Assembly: GCA_900548385.1 (NCBI GenBank)
Contig: URKJ01000009.1
Location: forward strand, 1 to 64,000
Reading direction: 5' to 3'
From: an uncultured bacterium
GTDB taxonomy: Bacteria; Verrucomicrobiota; Lentisphaeria; Victivallales; UBA1829
Length of the DNA: 64,000 nt
Shown: one piece after another, positions 1 to 8,432 of the stretch
How positions within the stretch are numbered: position 1 is the first letter of the stretch
Layout of the letters: every line of letters begins with the position of its first letter
Notes under the pieces: model-generated
The model's database searches: none
Told to the model about the DNA's origin: nothing
The model's input: only the letters and a program-made list of their open reading frames with translations
Made by a program: the position numbers and the translations under genes

Positions 1-53
1 GCTTCATTATGAATAATGCTTTTTATCATCGTTTCTATAATAGGCCAAAGTAA

Positions 54-100
54 AGAGACCCGTTCCGCGTCAATCATACGCGGAACGGGTTCTCTGTTTT
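54..100 (+). terminator. Rho-independent terminator of an upstream gene outside the window
   Basis: A long stem pairs 54-70 with 78-95 (ACCCGTTCCGCGT against ACGCGGAACGGGT, one bulged base) around a 7-nt loop, followed by GTTTT at 96-100. The shape fits an intrinsic terminator reading rightwards, so a plus-strand gene probably ends just before the window. Confidence 0.75.
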
Positions 101-106
101 CACGGC

Positions 107-145
107 AAAAAAGACGCCCCGTACCGAGAGGGGTCGGTACGGGGC
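107..145 (-). terminator. Hairpin with minus-strand T-run
   Basis: GCCCCGTACCGA (116-127) pairs perfectly with TCGGTACGGGGC (134-145) around a 6-nt loop. Read on the minus strand the stem is followed by six T (107-112), as in an intrinsic terminator. It faces the plus-strand terminator at 54-100. No convincing minus-strand gene lies to its right, so it may end an antisense or noncoding transcript, or act as a hairpin in a plus-strand leader. Confidence 0.5.
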
Positions 146-163
146 TGCAACAAAGGAGAGAGT

Positions 164-223
164 ATGACCGGCGGCACTTGTCGGAATACCGCCTGTCATA
201 TCGTGTTTGACCATTTAATATAA
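164..223 (+). CDS. Possible 19-residue leader peptide
   Basis: A 20-codon frame (M-T-G-G-T-C-R-N-T-A-C..., TAA at 221-223) sits five bases after a strong ribosome site, AAAGGAG (152-158). Its codons also form an inverted repeat (TGACcGGCGG with CCGCCtGTCA). There is no homology to lean on and the next gene starts 280 bp later. It is listed only because the ribosome site is better than chance would suggest. It could equally be part of a structured RNA. Confidence 0.25.
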   Translation: MTGGTCRNTACHIVFDHLI

Positions 224-268
224 CAGATGTTCCATAAAAAACAACAAAAATTTCAAAAAAAATTTATT

Positions 269-284
269 TGTGATATATTTCACA
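269..284. promoter_or_regulatory. CRP/FNR-like palindromic site
   Basis: TGTGATATATTTCACA has the TGTGA-N6-TCACA layout of a CRP-family operator, in AT-rich DNA about 220 bp before the start of the gene at 503. The pattern is exact. Whether this organism has a CRP-type protein that reads it cannot be seen here, and no clear promoter hexamers were identified around it. Confidence 0.45.
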
Positions 285-502
285 GAAATATTTTCAGATA
301 CAAATTGAGTGTAGAAATTTTTCCGGACAAATCGCTGTTTTTCCGTACTGTATTGGATTTTCTTCATCCACTCAGAGGGAATTGTTCCCCCCTGCGGAAA
401 CATTGCTGCCAACTTTTTCAGACTTTTCTTTTCCTTTTACCTTTTCTTTTTTGGAAAACGGTGTATTTTGCTTCATGAAACACGAAACATGAAAGGAAAA
501 AC

Positions 503-916
503 ATGATGAGATTCCTCCTGCTCGGCATGATCTGTTCCCTCCCGCTCTTCGCCGGTGACAATGCAATATTCCGCGATGCTTCCGGAAAAACAGTCGGCAA
601 AGCCTCCACTCAGGGAAAAGAAACGGTTTACCGTGACGCTTCCGGAAAAATAGTCGGCAAAGCCTCCACATCCGGTAAAACCACCACATACCGCGACGCC
701 TCCGGACGCGTAGTGGGAACCTCCACAAAAAACGGCGATCATCAAACGGTCTTCCGCAACAGTTCCGGTCAAGTCACCGGGAGTGTCTCCACGTTCGGCG
801 GCAGAGCGGTTTACCGCAACTCAAAAGGCAACATTGTCGGAACCTCGACAAAAAGTCTGTCGTCCGGCACTACGTTGCGGAATGCTTCCGGACAGGTGAT
901 CGGAACCAAAAAATAA
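503..916 (+). CDS. Small secreted repeat protein (RDASG-x-VG repeats)
   Basis: This 137-residue protein begins with a signal peptide (MMRFLLLGMICSLPLFAG). The rest consists of six tandem units of about 20 residues with the core [YF]R[DN]ASG-x-[IV]-x-G-x-x-ST, at roughly residues 22, 43, 64, 85, 106 and 128. The units degenerate towards the C terminus and the last one is cut short. The DNA repeats with the same period of about 63 bp, which suggests growth by tandem duplication. A ribosome site AAAGGAA precedes the start, and a second ATG at 506 is also possible. I do not recognise the family. The regular, polar, strand-like repeat suggests an exported repeat-fold or surface protein. Both neighbours are separated from it by non-coding DNA, so it is probably monocistronic. 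Confidence 0.8.
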   Translation: MMRFLLLGMICSLPLFAGDNAIFRDASGKTVGKASTQGKETVYRDASGKIVGKASTSGKTTTYRDASGRVVGTSTKNGDHQTVFRNSSGQVTGSVSTFGGRAVYRNSKGNIVGTSTKSLSSGTTLRNASGQVIGTKK

Positions 917-1102
917 AATTTCAAGCAATCTCTTTGTTTTAACCTGCGCAATCACATCAACACCGGGCGATGCGGACCGGCGTCAAATGAATTCCTCCGC
1001 ATGGCGCACCGGGGCGTGATATACTTTCGCGCAGGAAGAAGGCCTGTTTCCCGCAGAGAACGCGGCGGAGACGGCAAAAAACGGGAGCGTTCATCATGCC
1101 GC

Positions 1103-1132
1103 CCCGTCCCCGCGATACTCCGCGAGGGCGGG
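1103..1132 (-). terminator. Candidate terminator of the locus A operon
   Basis: A GC-rich hairpin pairs 1103-1114 with 1121-1132 (one mismatch, 6-nt loop). On the minus strand a run of T (GTTTTTTGCC) follows about 15 bases after the stem. It lies just beyond the stop of the GH28-like gene. I see nothing else in the converging gap 917-1165. Confidence 0.4.
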
Positions 1133-1165
1133 ATCATCCGCGTAACGGAACATTGCCGATCGCAT

Positions 1166-2449
1166 TCATTTCAGGATCATTTCCTCCGTATGGAACGGAA
1201 TCACCCCGCCACACCTGCGGCGGGCCGCAATCCGTGAGGAATGGATCTCCGCGCCGCCCGCCGCCCAAAGCCACGGAATGGCTTTCCTTGCATCGGGAGC
1301 CTCCCGCCCGGGAGCCGGAGCCAGATCAATCACCCCTCCGACCCACGGACGGCGCGTCCCGTAGGCGATATCCACGTTCAAATTCTCCAGCCGTACTCCG
1401 GAGACGGAACCGTTCACGCAGAAAACGGTAATCCCGTTTTCCGAACGGATCATCGCGTTTCTCAGGGAAATATCGCGAATCGACGCACCGCCATCCGACG
1501 AACAGACGACCAGCGGTTCCCCTTTTCCCCACCAATAACCGGCGTACATTCTGGTTTCGATCACAAGACCGTCGGCGGAAACATTTTCCACAAACCCGCC
1601 CTTCCCCGCAAAAACGGCAATTCCGCGGTTGGAATCGCGGATAATGCAGTCCCGCACGAGAACATCGCGGACTTTTCCCGCCTGAAAACCGATCCGCAGA
1701 GCCGCGGAAGCGGAGCGGAATATGCAGCCGGAAATCACGAAACGTTCACTGACAGCCGATTCATCGGAAATCGAAGTGACCGCGATACAGTCATCGCCGC
1801 ACTCGAAGAAACACCCGCTGACAACGACATCCCGGCACCCGCAGCAGTGAATGCCGTCGTTGTTCGGAATCCGCAGATTATTTTTTACACGGAAATCATG
1901 CAGCCGCAGAAAGGCGCAGCAATGGAAAACCAGCGTCCATGTCGGGGAATCGACGAATGTAACGCCGGAAATCTCCACATCCTCGCAGGTATGGAAAAAC
2001 ACCAGCCGGTTCGGGCGCAGATCGCGCGGCGGCATCTCATAATGAGCGTCGATCCGCAGTTCCTCCGGAACCTCACCGCCGATGCAGAGTTTTTCCGTGT
2101 CAGCAAATGCCATTCCGTTAAAATCAATCGTTCCCTCGCCGCAAATGCGGATATTGTGCTCGCCGACCGCATAAATCAGCGGAGTCGTGGCGGAATACAG
2201 CTCCCATGCGAAAGGGTATTTCAAATAGTCGCCGATGGAGTCGGGACCGCGCAGAACCGCACCGTTTTCCAGTTTCAACGTGACACGGGAACGAAGACGG
2301 ACCGTCCCGATCCGGAACACGCCCGGCGGCACAACAACCGTCCCTCCTCCAGCCGCGGCACAGGCGTCAATCGCCGACTGAACCGCAGCGGTCTGAAGCG
2401 ATTCCGTCCCGGGGACGGCATTGAATTCCGTAATGTCATACATCATCAT
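1166..2449 (-). CDS. GH28-like right-handed beta-helix protein (polygalacturonase fold)
   Basis: This 427-residue protein has no signal peptide. It opens with the typical beta-helix preamble (AIDACAAAGGGTVVVPPGVF) of pectate-lyase/GH28 proteins. Two of the usual GH28 catalytic motifs are recognisable: NNDG in place of NTDG, and GDDCIAV. The family's Gly-His-Gly step appears to be replaced by SAALRIG, so the chemistry or substrate may differ from classical polygalacturonases. I place the start at ATG 2449 because AAGGA lies six bases upstream, not at the TTG two codons earlier. It is the last gene of the locus A operon, 17 bp after the CBM9-like gene. Lack of export suggests it acts on imported oligosaccharides, possibly galacturonide- or rhamnose-containing ones, but the substrate is not determinable here. 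Confidence 0.8.
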   Translation of the reverse strand: MMMYDITEFNAVPGTESLQTAAVQSAIDACAAAGGGTVVVPPGVFRIGTVRLRSRVTLKLENGAVLRGPDSIGDYLKYPFAWELYSATTPLIYAVGEHNIRICGEGTIDFNGMAFADTEKLCIGGEVPEELRIDAHYEMPPRDLRPNRLVFFHTCEDVEISGVTFVDSPTWTLVFHCCAFLRLHDFRVKNNLRIPNNDGIHCCGCRDVVVSGCFFECGDDCIAVTSISDESAVSERFVISGCIFRSASAALRIGFQAGKVRDVLVRDCIIRDSNRGIAVFAGKGGFVENVSADGLVIETRMYAGYWWGKGEPLVVCSSDGGASIRDISLRNAMIRSENGITVFCVNGSVSGVRLENLNVDIAYGTRRPWVGGVIDLAPAPGREAPDARKAIPWLWAAGGAEIHSSRIAARRRCGGVIPFHTEEMILK

Positions 2450-2466
2450 AAACAATCCTTATTCTG

Positions 2467-3390
2467 TTATTGCAAGGTCAGTTTCATGTACCCGAAAATA
2501 TTATGTCCGTCGTACAGGAACGGAACCGGCGTCGAAATTTCTTTCGTTCCGCCGCCCGAACGGTCGATCCGCAGCATCATCAAACGCAAAGTCTCACCGG
2601 GCCGGGCAGGATTTCCCCGCAGATAAGCGGGCAGATCACAGAATCCGATCCGCCCTTGGATCCGCCAGCCGCACTCGGCAGGTTCCGCTTCCGTGAAGAG
2701 TGACGCCGGAGCATAATCCGACAACTCATAACGGCTGCGCGGAGTCTGAGAGACCCACCGGGCATACCGCCTGCCGTCCGGGGAAAACACAAGTTCCACA
2801 TAAGTATGATACCGTTCCTCCGGCATGATGAAAAGCTCGAACGAATCGTATTCGTACAGAACATCCGTTTCCGGCAGGCAAAGCTCCCGGTCGGGAAAAA
2901 GAGCCTGAAAATAGAGATATTCCGCATCATAGCACAGCCGCCAGCGAACCGGTCTCCCCGATTTGCGCGTCCGGTTCAGCGGATACTCCCCCTCCCAGTT
3001 CAGAGCGCTCCGCTCCCAGAACTCCCGGATGGGAAATCCGTTTTCCCGGGCAGAAGCAGGCAGACGGGGAACCGTATATTCCCGAATCGGTTCTTTCCAT
3101 TCCAAACCGGTACGGATCTCCCGTTCCAGCTGATCCAGCCGCTTGCGGTTCTCATCGTCCCGTCCCATGTAATCATGACGGACAAGCAGGGCGCGGCGCA
3201 CCTGATTGTAATCGTAAATCACCTCTTTCGCTTTCCACTGCCACGGCTGTCCGGAACTCGAACGGAACAGCGCCACCAGCCGCCGGTCCCGCTGTTCATC
3301 CAGCTTCTGCCGGTAAAGCCGGACTATGCCTCCGGCCGCCAAAGCAAAGATGACGGCAATCAGCAGAAATTTCAGGAACAACGGTTTCAT
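2467..3390 (-). CDS. Membrane-anchored protein with CBM9-like beta-sandwich
   Basis: This 307-residue protein has one N-terminal membrane segment (about residues 4-25, LFLKFLLIAVIFALAAGGIV), then a charged linker. The C-terminal domain (about 110-307) resembles the CBM9/DOMON-like carbohydrate-binding fold: a strand rich in W and Y (WRLCYDAEYLYFQALFPDRE), a D-S-F-E-L-F-I step, and a final Y-D-G-H-N-x-F-G-Y-M strand. Similar modules end the glycosidases at 43226-46027 and 54943-58380. Its ATG overlaps the TGA of the TPR gene by four bases, implying translational coupling. It probably presents a sugar-binding domain on the outer face of the inner membrane as part of the locus A glycan system. 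That role is inferred from context. Confidence 0.7.
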   Translation of the reverse strand: MKPLFLKFLLIAVIFALAAGGIVRLYRQKLDEQRDRRLVALFRSSSGQPWQWKAKEVIYDYNQVRRALLVRHDYMGRDDENRKRLDQLEREIRTGLEWKEPIREYTVPRLPASARENGFPIREFWERSALNWEGEYPLNRTRKSGRPVRWRLCYDAEYLYFQALFPDRELCLPETDVLYEYDSFELFIMPEERYHTYVELVFSPDGRRYARWVSQTPRSRYELSDYAPASLFTEAEPAECGWRIQGRIGFCDLPAYLRGNPARPGETLRLMMLRIDRSGGGTKEISTPVPFLYDGHNIFGYMKLTLQ

Positions 3391-4181
3391 TTTCCGTTTC
3401 CGGCAGTCTTCCGGATTTTTTCATGCAGTGCCCGGTTGAATCCCCCTTTTCCGTTTTTCACCGCCCGGCTCTTTTCGCTGTACACCGCCGCTTTCCGGAA
3501 ATCCTTCTCGTTTGCAAATGCCACATAAGCAAGCATCTGCCAGGCAAGCGCCTGATTGACGGGGGAAATTCCCGGAATGCCGGCAGCCTCCGTTCCGGTT
3601 TTGTATGCTTCATCGAATCGTTTCAAAACCCCGAACAATCCGGCGCGCCGGGTCAGGAGCCGGGCGTAATCGTTCGCGGAAAGGGAATCCAGCGCCTCCC
3701 ATTTATCCAGCGTCTTCAAAGCATCAGCATACTGTTTCCGGTGAAGCTGGGAATTCGACAGCATGTCATATGCAAGACATCTGTCCCGCTCGCTCAACTG
3801 TTCCCGACCGAGTGCCCGGGAAAGATTTTTCACTGCGTCTTCGTACTGCTTCAAGCGTGCTTGGAGCACACCGATGCGCAAATCCAGGCAGGCTTCACTC
3901 CGGACCGGCAGTTTTCCCGCGGCATCCCGGTATTCCAGCAGCATCTGCAATGCCTCCCTCTCCCGGGAAAGCGGCATTGCAAGCGAAATTTGAAGTACGG
4001 CATCGGTTTTCCGCGCGCTGTTATCCGCCAGTTCCGCCGCTTCGCGGAACAACGGGAGCGCCGCTCCGGTTTCCCCTTTGCGCATCCGGTTGATCCCCTC
4101 GCGGTAAACTTCGTCAAATGTCGCCGCGCCGAGGGTCGCCGCGCTCAGCAAGCAGCTCAATACGATCAAAGATTTCTTCAT
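3387..4181 (-). CDS. Secreted TPR-repeat protein
   Basis: This 264-residue protein starts with a signal peptide (MKKSLIVLSCLLSAATLGA). It is otherwise helical, with repeated TPR-like pairs such as GETGAALPLFREAAELA, KQYEDAVKNLSRALG and KQYADALKTLDKWEAL. The ATG at 4181 is chosen because GGAG lies just upstream. An in-frame GTG at 4199 would add six residues before the signal peptide. It follows the GH13-like gene by 22 bp and overlaps the next gene by 4 bp. TPR proteins scaffold complexes, so it may hold the locus A enzymes or the pseudopilin together in the periplasm. That is an inference. Confidence 0.75.
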   Translation of the reverse strand: MKKSLIVLSCLLSAATLGAATFDEVYREGINRMRKGETGAALPLFREAAELADNSARKTDAVLQISLAMPLSREREALQMLLEYRDAAGKLPVRSEACLDLRIGVLQARLKQYEDAVKNLSRALGREQLSERDRCLAYDMLSNSQLHRKQYADALKTLDKWEALDSLSANDYARLLTRRAGLFGVLKRFDEAYKTGTEAAGIPGISPVNQALAWQMLAYVAFANEKDFRKAAVYSEKSRAVKNGKGGFNRALHEKIRKTAGNGK

Positions 4182-4203
4182 TTTTTTCTCCGGTTTCACG
4201 ATT

Positions 4204-7200
4204 TCATTCTACTTTTTCAAAACTGATATTATCCAGAAAAAGGACTCCGGCATATTCCGGCATCGCTTCGATGCGAACGGATGGAGCGTAGGCATTTTCC
4301 GGAATATCAACGGTCATTTCAAATGTCTTCCAGTCATAGATCTTGCCGAGCTTCCAGGAGCGGGAAAGCGTCTTTTTCACACCGTTCTCCGCATAGTAAT
4401 CCACATGCGCGGAAAGCGGCGTGTACTCTTTGAGGAACGGATGAACCGTAATCATCCTGTCGCTCCATGCTTTGACAGAAGGCTCCCGGAGCAGCGTCCC
4501 TTTCAAATCAAACGAAAAACGGAAACGTCCCTGTTCCAGTCTGCCCGGATTGACCTCCTGCATGAAAACAGGATTCGGCCAGCTCATATAAATCCCGGCG
4601 GATCCGCCCCTGCCGATTCCAGGTGCGGCATACGCAGCAAAACAGATGAACCACGGCAAAGTCTCGTCATATTCACTGCGCAGGTTGAGAATCCGCCTTC
4701 CATCCTTTTCCGAAACAAGCGCGCACCGCTCTTCGAATCCGGAATCCGCTCTCAGGATAACCGGCGCCGCCGTTTCCGGAACACGGGGACGCGGACAGGG
4801 TTTGCCATCCGTCCGGAACGACAGAGCAATCCGGTAATCCGTCCGGGGCGGAAGCGGATTCCGGATTCCGTCGAAAAACCGGAATTTCAATTTTCTGCCT
4901 CTGGAAACATCGGCAACGGCTCCCGCGCCGGCGGAAGATGCCATGTTCCACCGCAGATATTTCGGGAAGCGCTCCCGTTCTGCGGAAAACACAAGCTCCG
5001 GTTTGCCGGGACGGGCACCGGAAGGACGGAATGTAAACTCACAGCCGACCTGCGGAGAATCGTCGAAAACGTATTCCGTCACAAGACGGAGACGGTCTTT
5101 CCCGACCGCATAAGCGGAACGGATTTCCCCGGTGAATTTCATGCGCAGGACGCCGTTTTCACGCACCAGCCTCACCGTCGTCTCCGGGTCCATGCTTGCG
5201 GCGGCATACGGCATCCCGCTGAACATGGTCTTCGCCGCGGTCAGATTCTGCTTCCGCAGAACCGGAACCAGATGCCCGTCAACTTTGGCATACAGTTCCC
5301 GGATAACGCCGTTACTCCGCAGGATATACATGACATAATGGGAATTCTCCACTTTCCAGCCATAACTCTCATTGGTCAGCGTCAGCGTTTTGCCGATCCG
5401 GACCGGTCTGCCGAACACGGATTCCCGGTGAACGGCGGATGGCGTCAGCATGAGTTTCAGTTCCCCTTCCACACCGCCGAACTCCGCAAGATAATGCAGT
5501 CCGGTCTTATTCTCCAACGCCTGATAAAGATACTGACTGCCGTTCCCGCTCCTCATGCCGACCGTGATCCCGTCCGTCATTCCGAACACCCTCAATTCCG
5601 GACGGTTCCAATCCCACGGCCGTTCAGAAGACGCCCATACGAGCGTATGATCCATCATCCCGCGCTGTTTTCCATCGAATGGAAGAATACTGCAGCGGCG
5701 CGGATGCGGATTTTCCGGCAGCCAGTCCGCCAACATCCCCTCGAAAGAGTCCAGTTCCCACTGCTTTGCTCCGGGGAACGACAACGCAAACGTGCGTACC
5801 CGACCGCTTTTCGCCCGAATCCCGACACCGTCCCGTTCCGCCTGATAAACCAGTTCCCAATCCGCTTTCCGGACGCGCACCGTCACTCCGCCCGGATGGG
5901 GAACAATCTTCACCGATGCTTTGCCATCCGCCGGATTCCCCCGGACAAAAAGCTCGCTCTCCGCACCGACACCGTCCTTTCCGCCGCGAAACGAACGGAT
6001 CAGACCGGACACCCTGTCAATCACCAGATCATAGCGACCCGCGCTGATTCGAATCTCTCTGTCCGTTTCCGCAACAGAGGGAGCGCCCGCACTCCTCCCG
6101 TCCACCGCGAAAGCAGGACGCACCTGTTTTGCCCATACCGGAAGCTCCGGCAGGGCGGCGATTACCGCATTGCCGAAAGGCGGCAGAGTCAGCCGGAGCT
6201 TCCCCGGACGGTCCATCACAATCTCTTTCCCTTCATAAAGTTCAAAAAGTTTCGCTTTCCGGGAAAGCGGCTCCGGCAAACTCAGGACGGTATCGACGGA
6301 GCGCGGAGAAAAATTGATCGCCGCAACAATGGATTCCTCCGCCGTCGAACGCAAAACCGTGAATACCGCCGGATCAGACGATTTCACCGCAAGATAATCC
6401 GCGGTCCCCCTCCGGAGCGGTTCCAGCTCTCTGCGCAACTTCAGGACCCGGTTCAAAAAAACGCCCTCGCCTTCGGTGAAAGTCTCGTAGACCATCGGAA
6501 TACCGTGAATATACGCGCACATGGCGCGGATCGCCTTGTCGCCCTCGAATCCGAACCACTTGCGGTAAGGCCAGCTTTCGCCCACGCCGGTTTCCATGTA
6601 ACGCATCCGAATGGAGCCGGGAGCGTCCACATACTGCTGTTCGTCCAGCCAGAGCGTCAGCCCTTTGACGAAATCCGCCGGGGAAAGCGCACGGAGCTTG
6701 AACCAGCACGACTGAATATCGCGGTCGTAGTGCATGTCGCCGCAGGCGGTGAACGGAAGCTCTCCGCTTTCCAGAAGTACGGCGCTCTCAGGATTGCCGC
6801 GTCTGGCTCCGGACCGCATGGCGTTCGACATGTTGATCCCTCCGCAGGAACTCGCCAGAGAAGCACGGTCGTATTCCAGCGCGGGGAGCTTTCCCCCCTC
6901 CAGCTTCATTGTCTGTCTCCACAGGGCAGGAAGCATCTTTTTATAAGGTCTGGACTGATTGTTGGAATTGGCGATCCCCGGAAGTTCCGCGGGGAACCCC
7001 CGTTTTCTCCAGTTCCGGAGCGTCTTGCTGCCATAAATGGCGTCGATGCGGAAACCGTCTGTTTTCAGATTTCCGGTATAAAACTCGCACACATCGCCCA
7101 TATATTTCCGCCATGCGGGATTGTTGAAATCGGCCGCCCACCCATCCAGCACGTTCCCCTCCTCCGTAAACGCCATCATCGTGGCGCTCTGCCCCCGCAG

Positions 7201-8406
7201 CAGAAAACCGACCTGACCGCCGCCGTGAGGAACCAGATCCTGCAGGACCCGGATCCCGTTCCGGTGCAGAGTTTCGTTTGCGAAACGGTAATCGTTCCAA
7301 CTGCCGATCTTGGGTTCAATGACTTTATAATCAATCGGATTGTAACGGCAGCTCGAAGCCTCGGAAGGACGGTACCATGTTGTATTGAGCCCCAGCCGCT
7401 TCATCCGGGGAAGGACGCAAAGCGGAATGTCCGCGATACGGGAGAGGTGGAACGGCTCGTTGCTCAGCCCGTAAATCGCGGCATCCCGCACCCACTCCGC
7501 CCGGTCCGCGGGCGGAACATATCCCAGGTCCTTCAGCATCTGAGGGCAGTTCTCGCGCAATGCCCGGTCCGCACTCTTTTCCGCGACCTCCAGATAAGCT
7601 CCGGCAAGCTGCTGGACCGCTCCGGGCTGAGCCCATCCCTGCGCACCGAACCGCCAGTCCGCCTGAAGATTGTCCCGGTTCCGGCGGTAACGTACATTCG
7701 CGCCATCCAGCCGGCTGTCGGCAAAAAGGATCAGGGAAAGTTCCGGGCGCGGGGAAAGTATTGAGAATTTTACGCGGTCATTGCCGGAACCGGACAGCTC
7801 CGCAATCTTTCCGGAACGGTTCTCCCAACGCATTTCCGGATATTCGGGCCGGTTATCCTCCCGCCACCAGCGATCCGTAAAAAACGTCGCCGGGAAAAAA
7901 TATTCCCCCTTTAACGGGAAGAACAGAGTAAAGCGGAAATTGCGGAACTTCGTTTCCGTCTTCGCTGCGGAGGAAAAGCTGCCTTTCCGGCGGATTCGGT
8001 TTGTACGTCCGTCAGATCCGAAAACGATCTCCTCCGTCAGCATCCAGTTCCCGGAACGGCAGTTCAGCGTCAATGTCTTTGACGGCGGATCGAACCGGTG
8101 GGAAAGCAGGCGGACGGCAGACTCTTTTTCGCCCTCGCTCAATGCGGTCTCCAGAACGGCGACTCCGGCGGCTTCTCCCGCGGACTGGTCCGCGAAACCT
8201 TCCGCAGTCTTCAGAACCGCCGCGTTCAGGTTCAGAGTCTGCTCCCGCCGGGGATTGGCGAGCAGTTCCTCCCCTTTGTACTTCAAACTGAGCCAGGCCC
8301 CGTTCTTTTCCGACACGGTCAGCTCCCACGGAGCCGCAGAGAATTTCAAATCACCAAACAGAGACGGACAAAACAGCATACCGGCGAACAACCATTTCCA
8401 ATGCAT
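4204..8406 (-). CDS. Very large secreted GH13-like (alpha-amylase-type) glycoside hydrolase
   Basis: This 1400-residue protein begins with a signal peptide (MHWKWLFAGMLFCPSLFG). Residues of about 20-300 are beta-sandwich-like. A TIM barrel follows, with alpha-amylase signatures: LNTTWYRPSE, H-R-N-G-I-R-V-L-Q-D-L-V-P-H (region I), and GFRIDAIYG with the presumed nucleophile Asp455 (region II). A FEGDKAIRAMCAYIHGIPMVYE stretch, abbreviated here to its G-I-P-M-x-Y core, resembles the end of the barrel. A galactose-mutarotase-like region and a terminal CBM4/9-like sandwich (DNISFEKVE) follow. The ATG at 8406 has AAAGGAA upstream; a TTG at 8436 overlapping the previous stop is the alternative. It is much longer than ordinary amylases. 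The family assignment is by motif only and the sugar target is unknown. Confidence 0.75.
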   Translation of the reverse strand: MHWKWLFAGMLFCPSLFGDLKFSAAPWELTVSEKNGAWLSLKYKGEELLANPRREQTLNLNAAVLKTAEGFADQSAGEAAGVAVLETALSEGEKESAVRLLSHRFDPPSKTLTLNCRSGNWMLTEEIVFGSDGRTNRIRRKGSFSSAAKTETKFRNFRFTLFFPLKGEYFFPATFFTDRWWREDNRPEYPEMRWENRSGKIAELSGSGNDRVKFSILSPRPELSLILFADSRLDGANVRYRRNRDNLQADWRFGAQGWAQPGAVQQLAGAYLEVAEKSADRALRENCPQMLKDLGYVPPADRAEWVRDAAIYGLSNEPFHLSRIADIPLCVLPRMKRLGLNTTWYRPSEASSCRYNPIDYKVIEPKIGSWNDYRFANETLHRNGIRVLQDLVPHGGGQVGFLLRGQSATMMAFTEEGNVLDGWAADFNNPAWRKYMGDVCEFYTGNLKTDGFRIDAIYGSKTLRNWRKRGFPAELPGIANSNNQSRPYKKMLPALWRQTMKLEGGKLPALEYDRASLASSCGGINMSNAMRSGARRGNPESAVLLESGELPFTACGDMHYDRDIQSCWFKLRALSPADFVKGLTLWLDEQQYVDAPGSIRMRYMETGVGESWPYRKWFGFEGDKAIRAMCAYIHGIPMVYETFTEGEGVFLNRVLKLRRELEPLRRGTADYLAVKSSDPAVFTVLRSTAEESIVAAINFSPRSVDTVLSLPEPLSRKAKLFELYEGKEIVMDRPGKLRLTLPPFGNAVIAALPELPVWAKQVRPAFAVDGRSAGAPSVAETDREIRISAGRYDLVIDRVSGLIRSFRGGKDGVGAESELFVRGNPADGKASVKIVPHPGGVTVRVRKADWELVYQAERDGVGIRAKSGRVRTFALSFPGAKQWELDSFEGMLADWLPENPHPRRCSILPFDGKQRGMMDHTLVWASSERPWDWNRPELRVFGMTDGITVGMRSGNGSQYLYQALENKTGLHYLAEFGGVEGELKLMLTPSAVHRESVFGRPVRIGKTLTLTNESYGWKVENSHYVMYILRSNGVIRELYAKVDGHLVPVLRKQNLTAAKTMFSGMPYAAASMDPETTVRLVRENGVLRMKFTGEIRSAYAVGKDRLRLVTEYVFDDSPQVGCEFTFRPSGARPGKPELVFSAERERFPKYLRWNMASSAGAGAVADVSRGRKLKFRFFDGIRNPLPPRTDYRIALSFRTDGKPCPRPRVPETAAPVILRADSGFEERCALVSEKDGRRILNLRSEYDETLPWFICFAAYAAPGIGRGGSAGIYMSWPNPVFMQEVNPGRLEQGRFRFSFDLKGTLLREPSVKAWSDRMITVHPFLKEYTPLSAHVDYYAENGVKKTLSRSWKLGKIYDWKTFEMTVDIPENAYAPSVRIEAMPEYAGVLFLDNISFEKVE

Positions 8407-8432
8407 CAGGAGTTTCCTTTCGTTTTTATCGC

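Noticed and set aside
16..210. A 64-codon frame at the window start
   Set aside because: It runs through two terminator-type hairpins and has no plausible product.
215..412. Minus-strand frame of 65 codons that might use the terminator at 107-145
   Set aside because: Starts at TTG with no ribosome site in low-complexity AT-rich DNA, so it does not explain the minus-strand terminator convincingly.
4405..7764. A 1119-codon plus-strand frame opposite the GH13-like gene
   Set aside because: It is the reverse shadow of a well-supported enzyme with signal peptide and catalytic motifs. The translation is Arg/Pro-rich noise.
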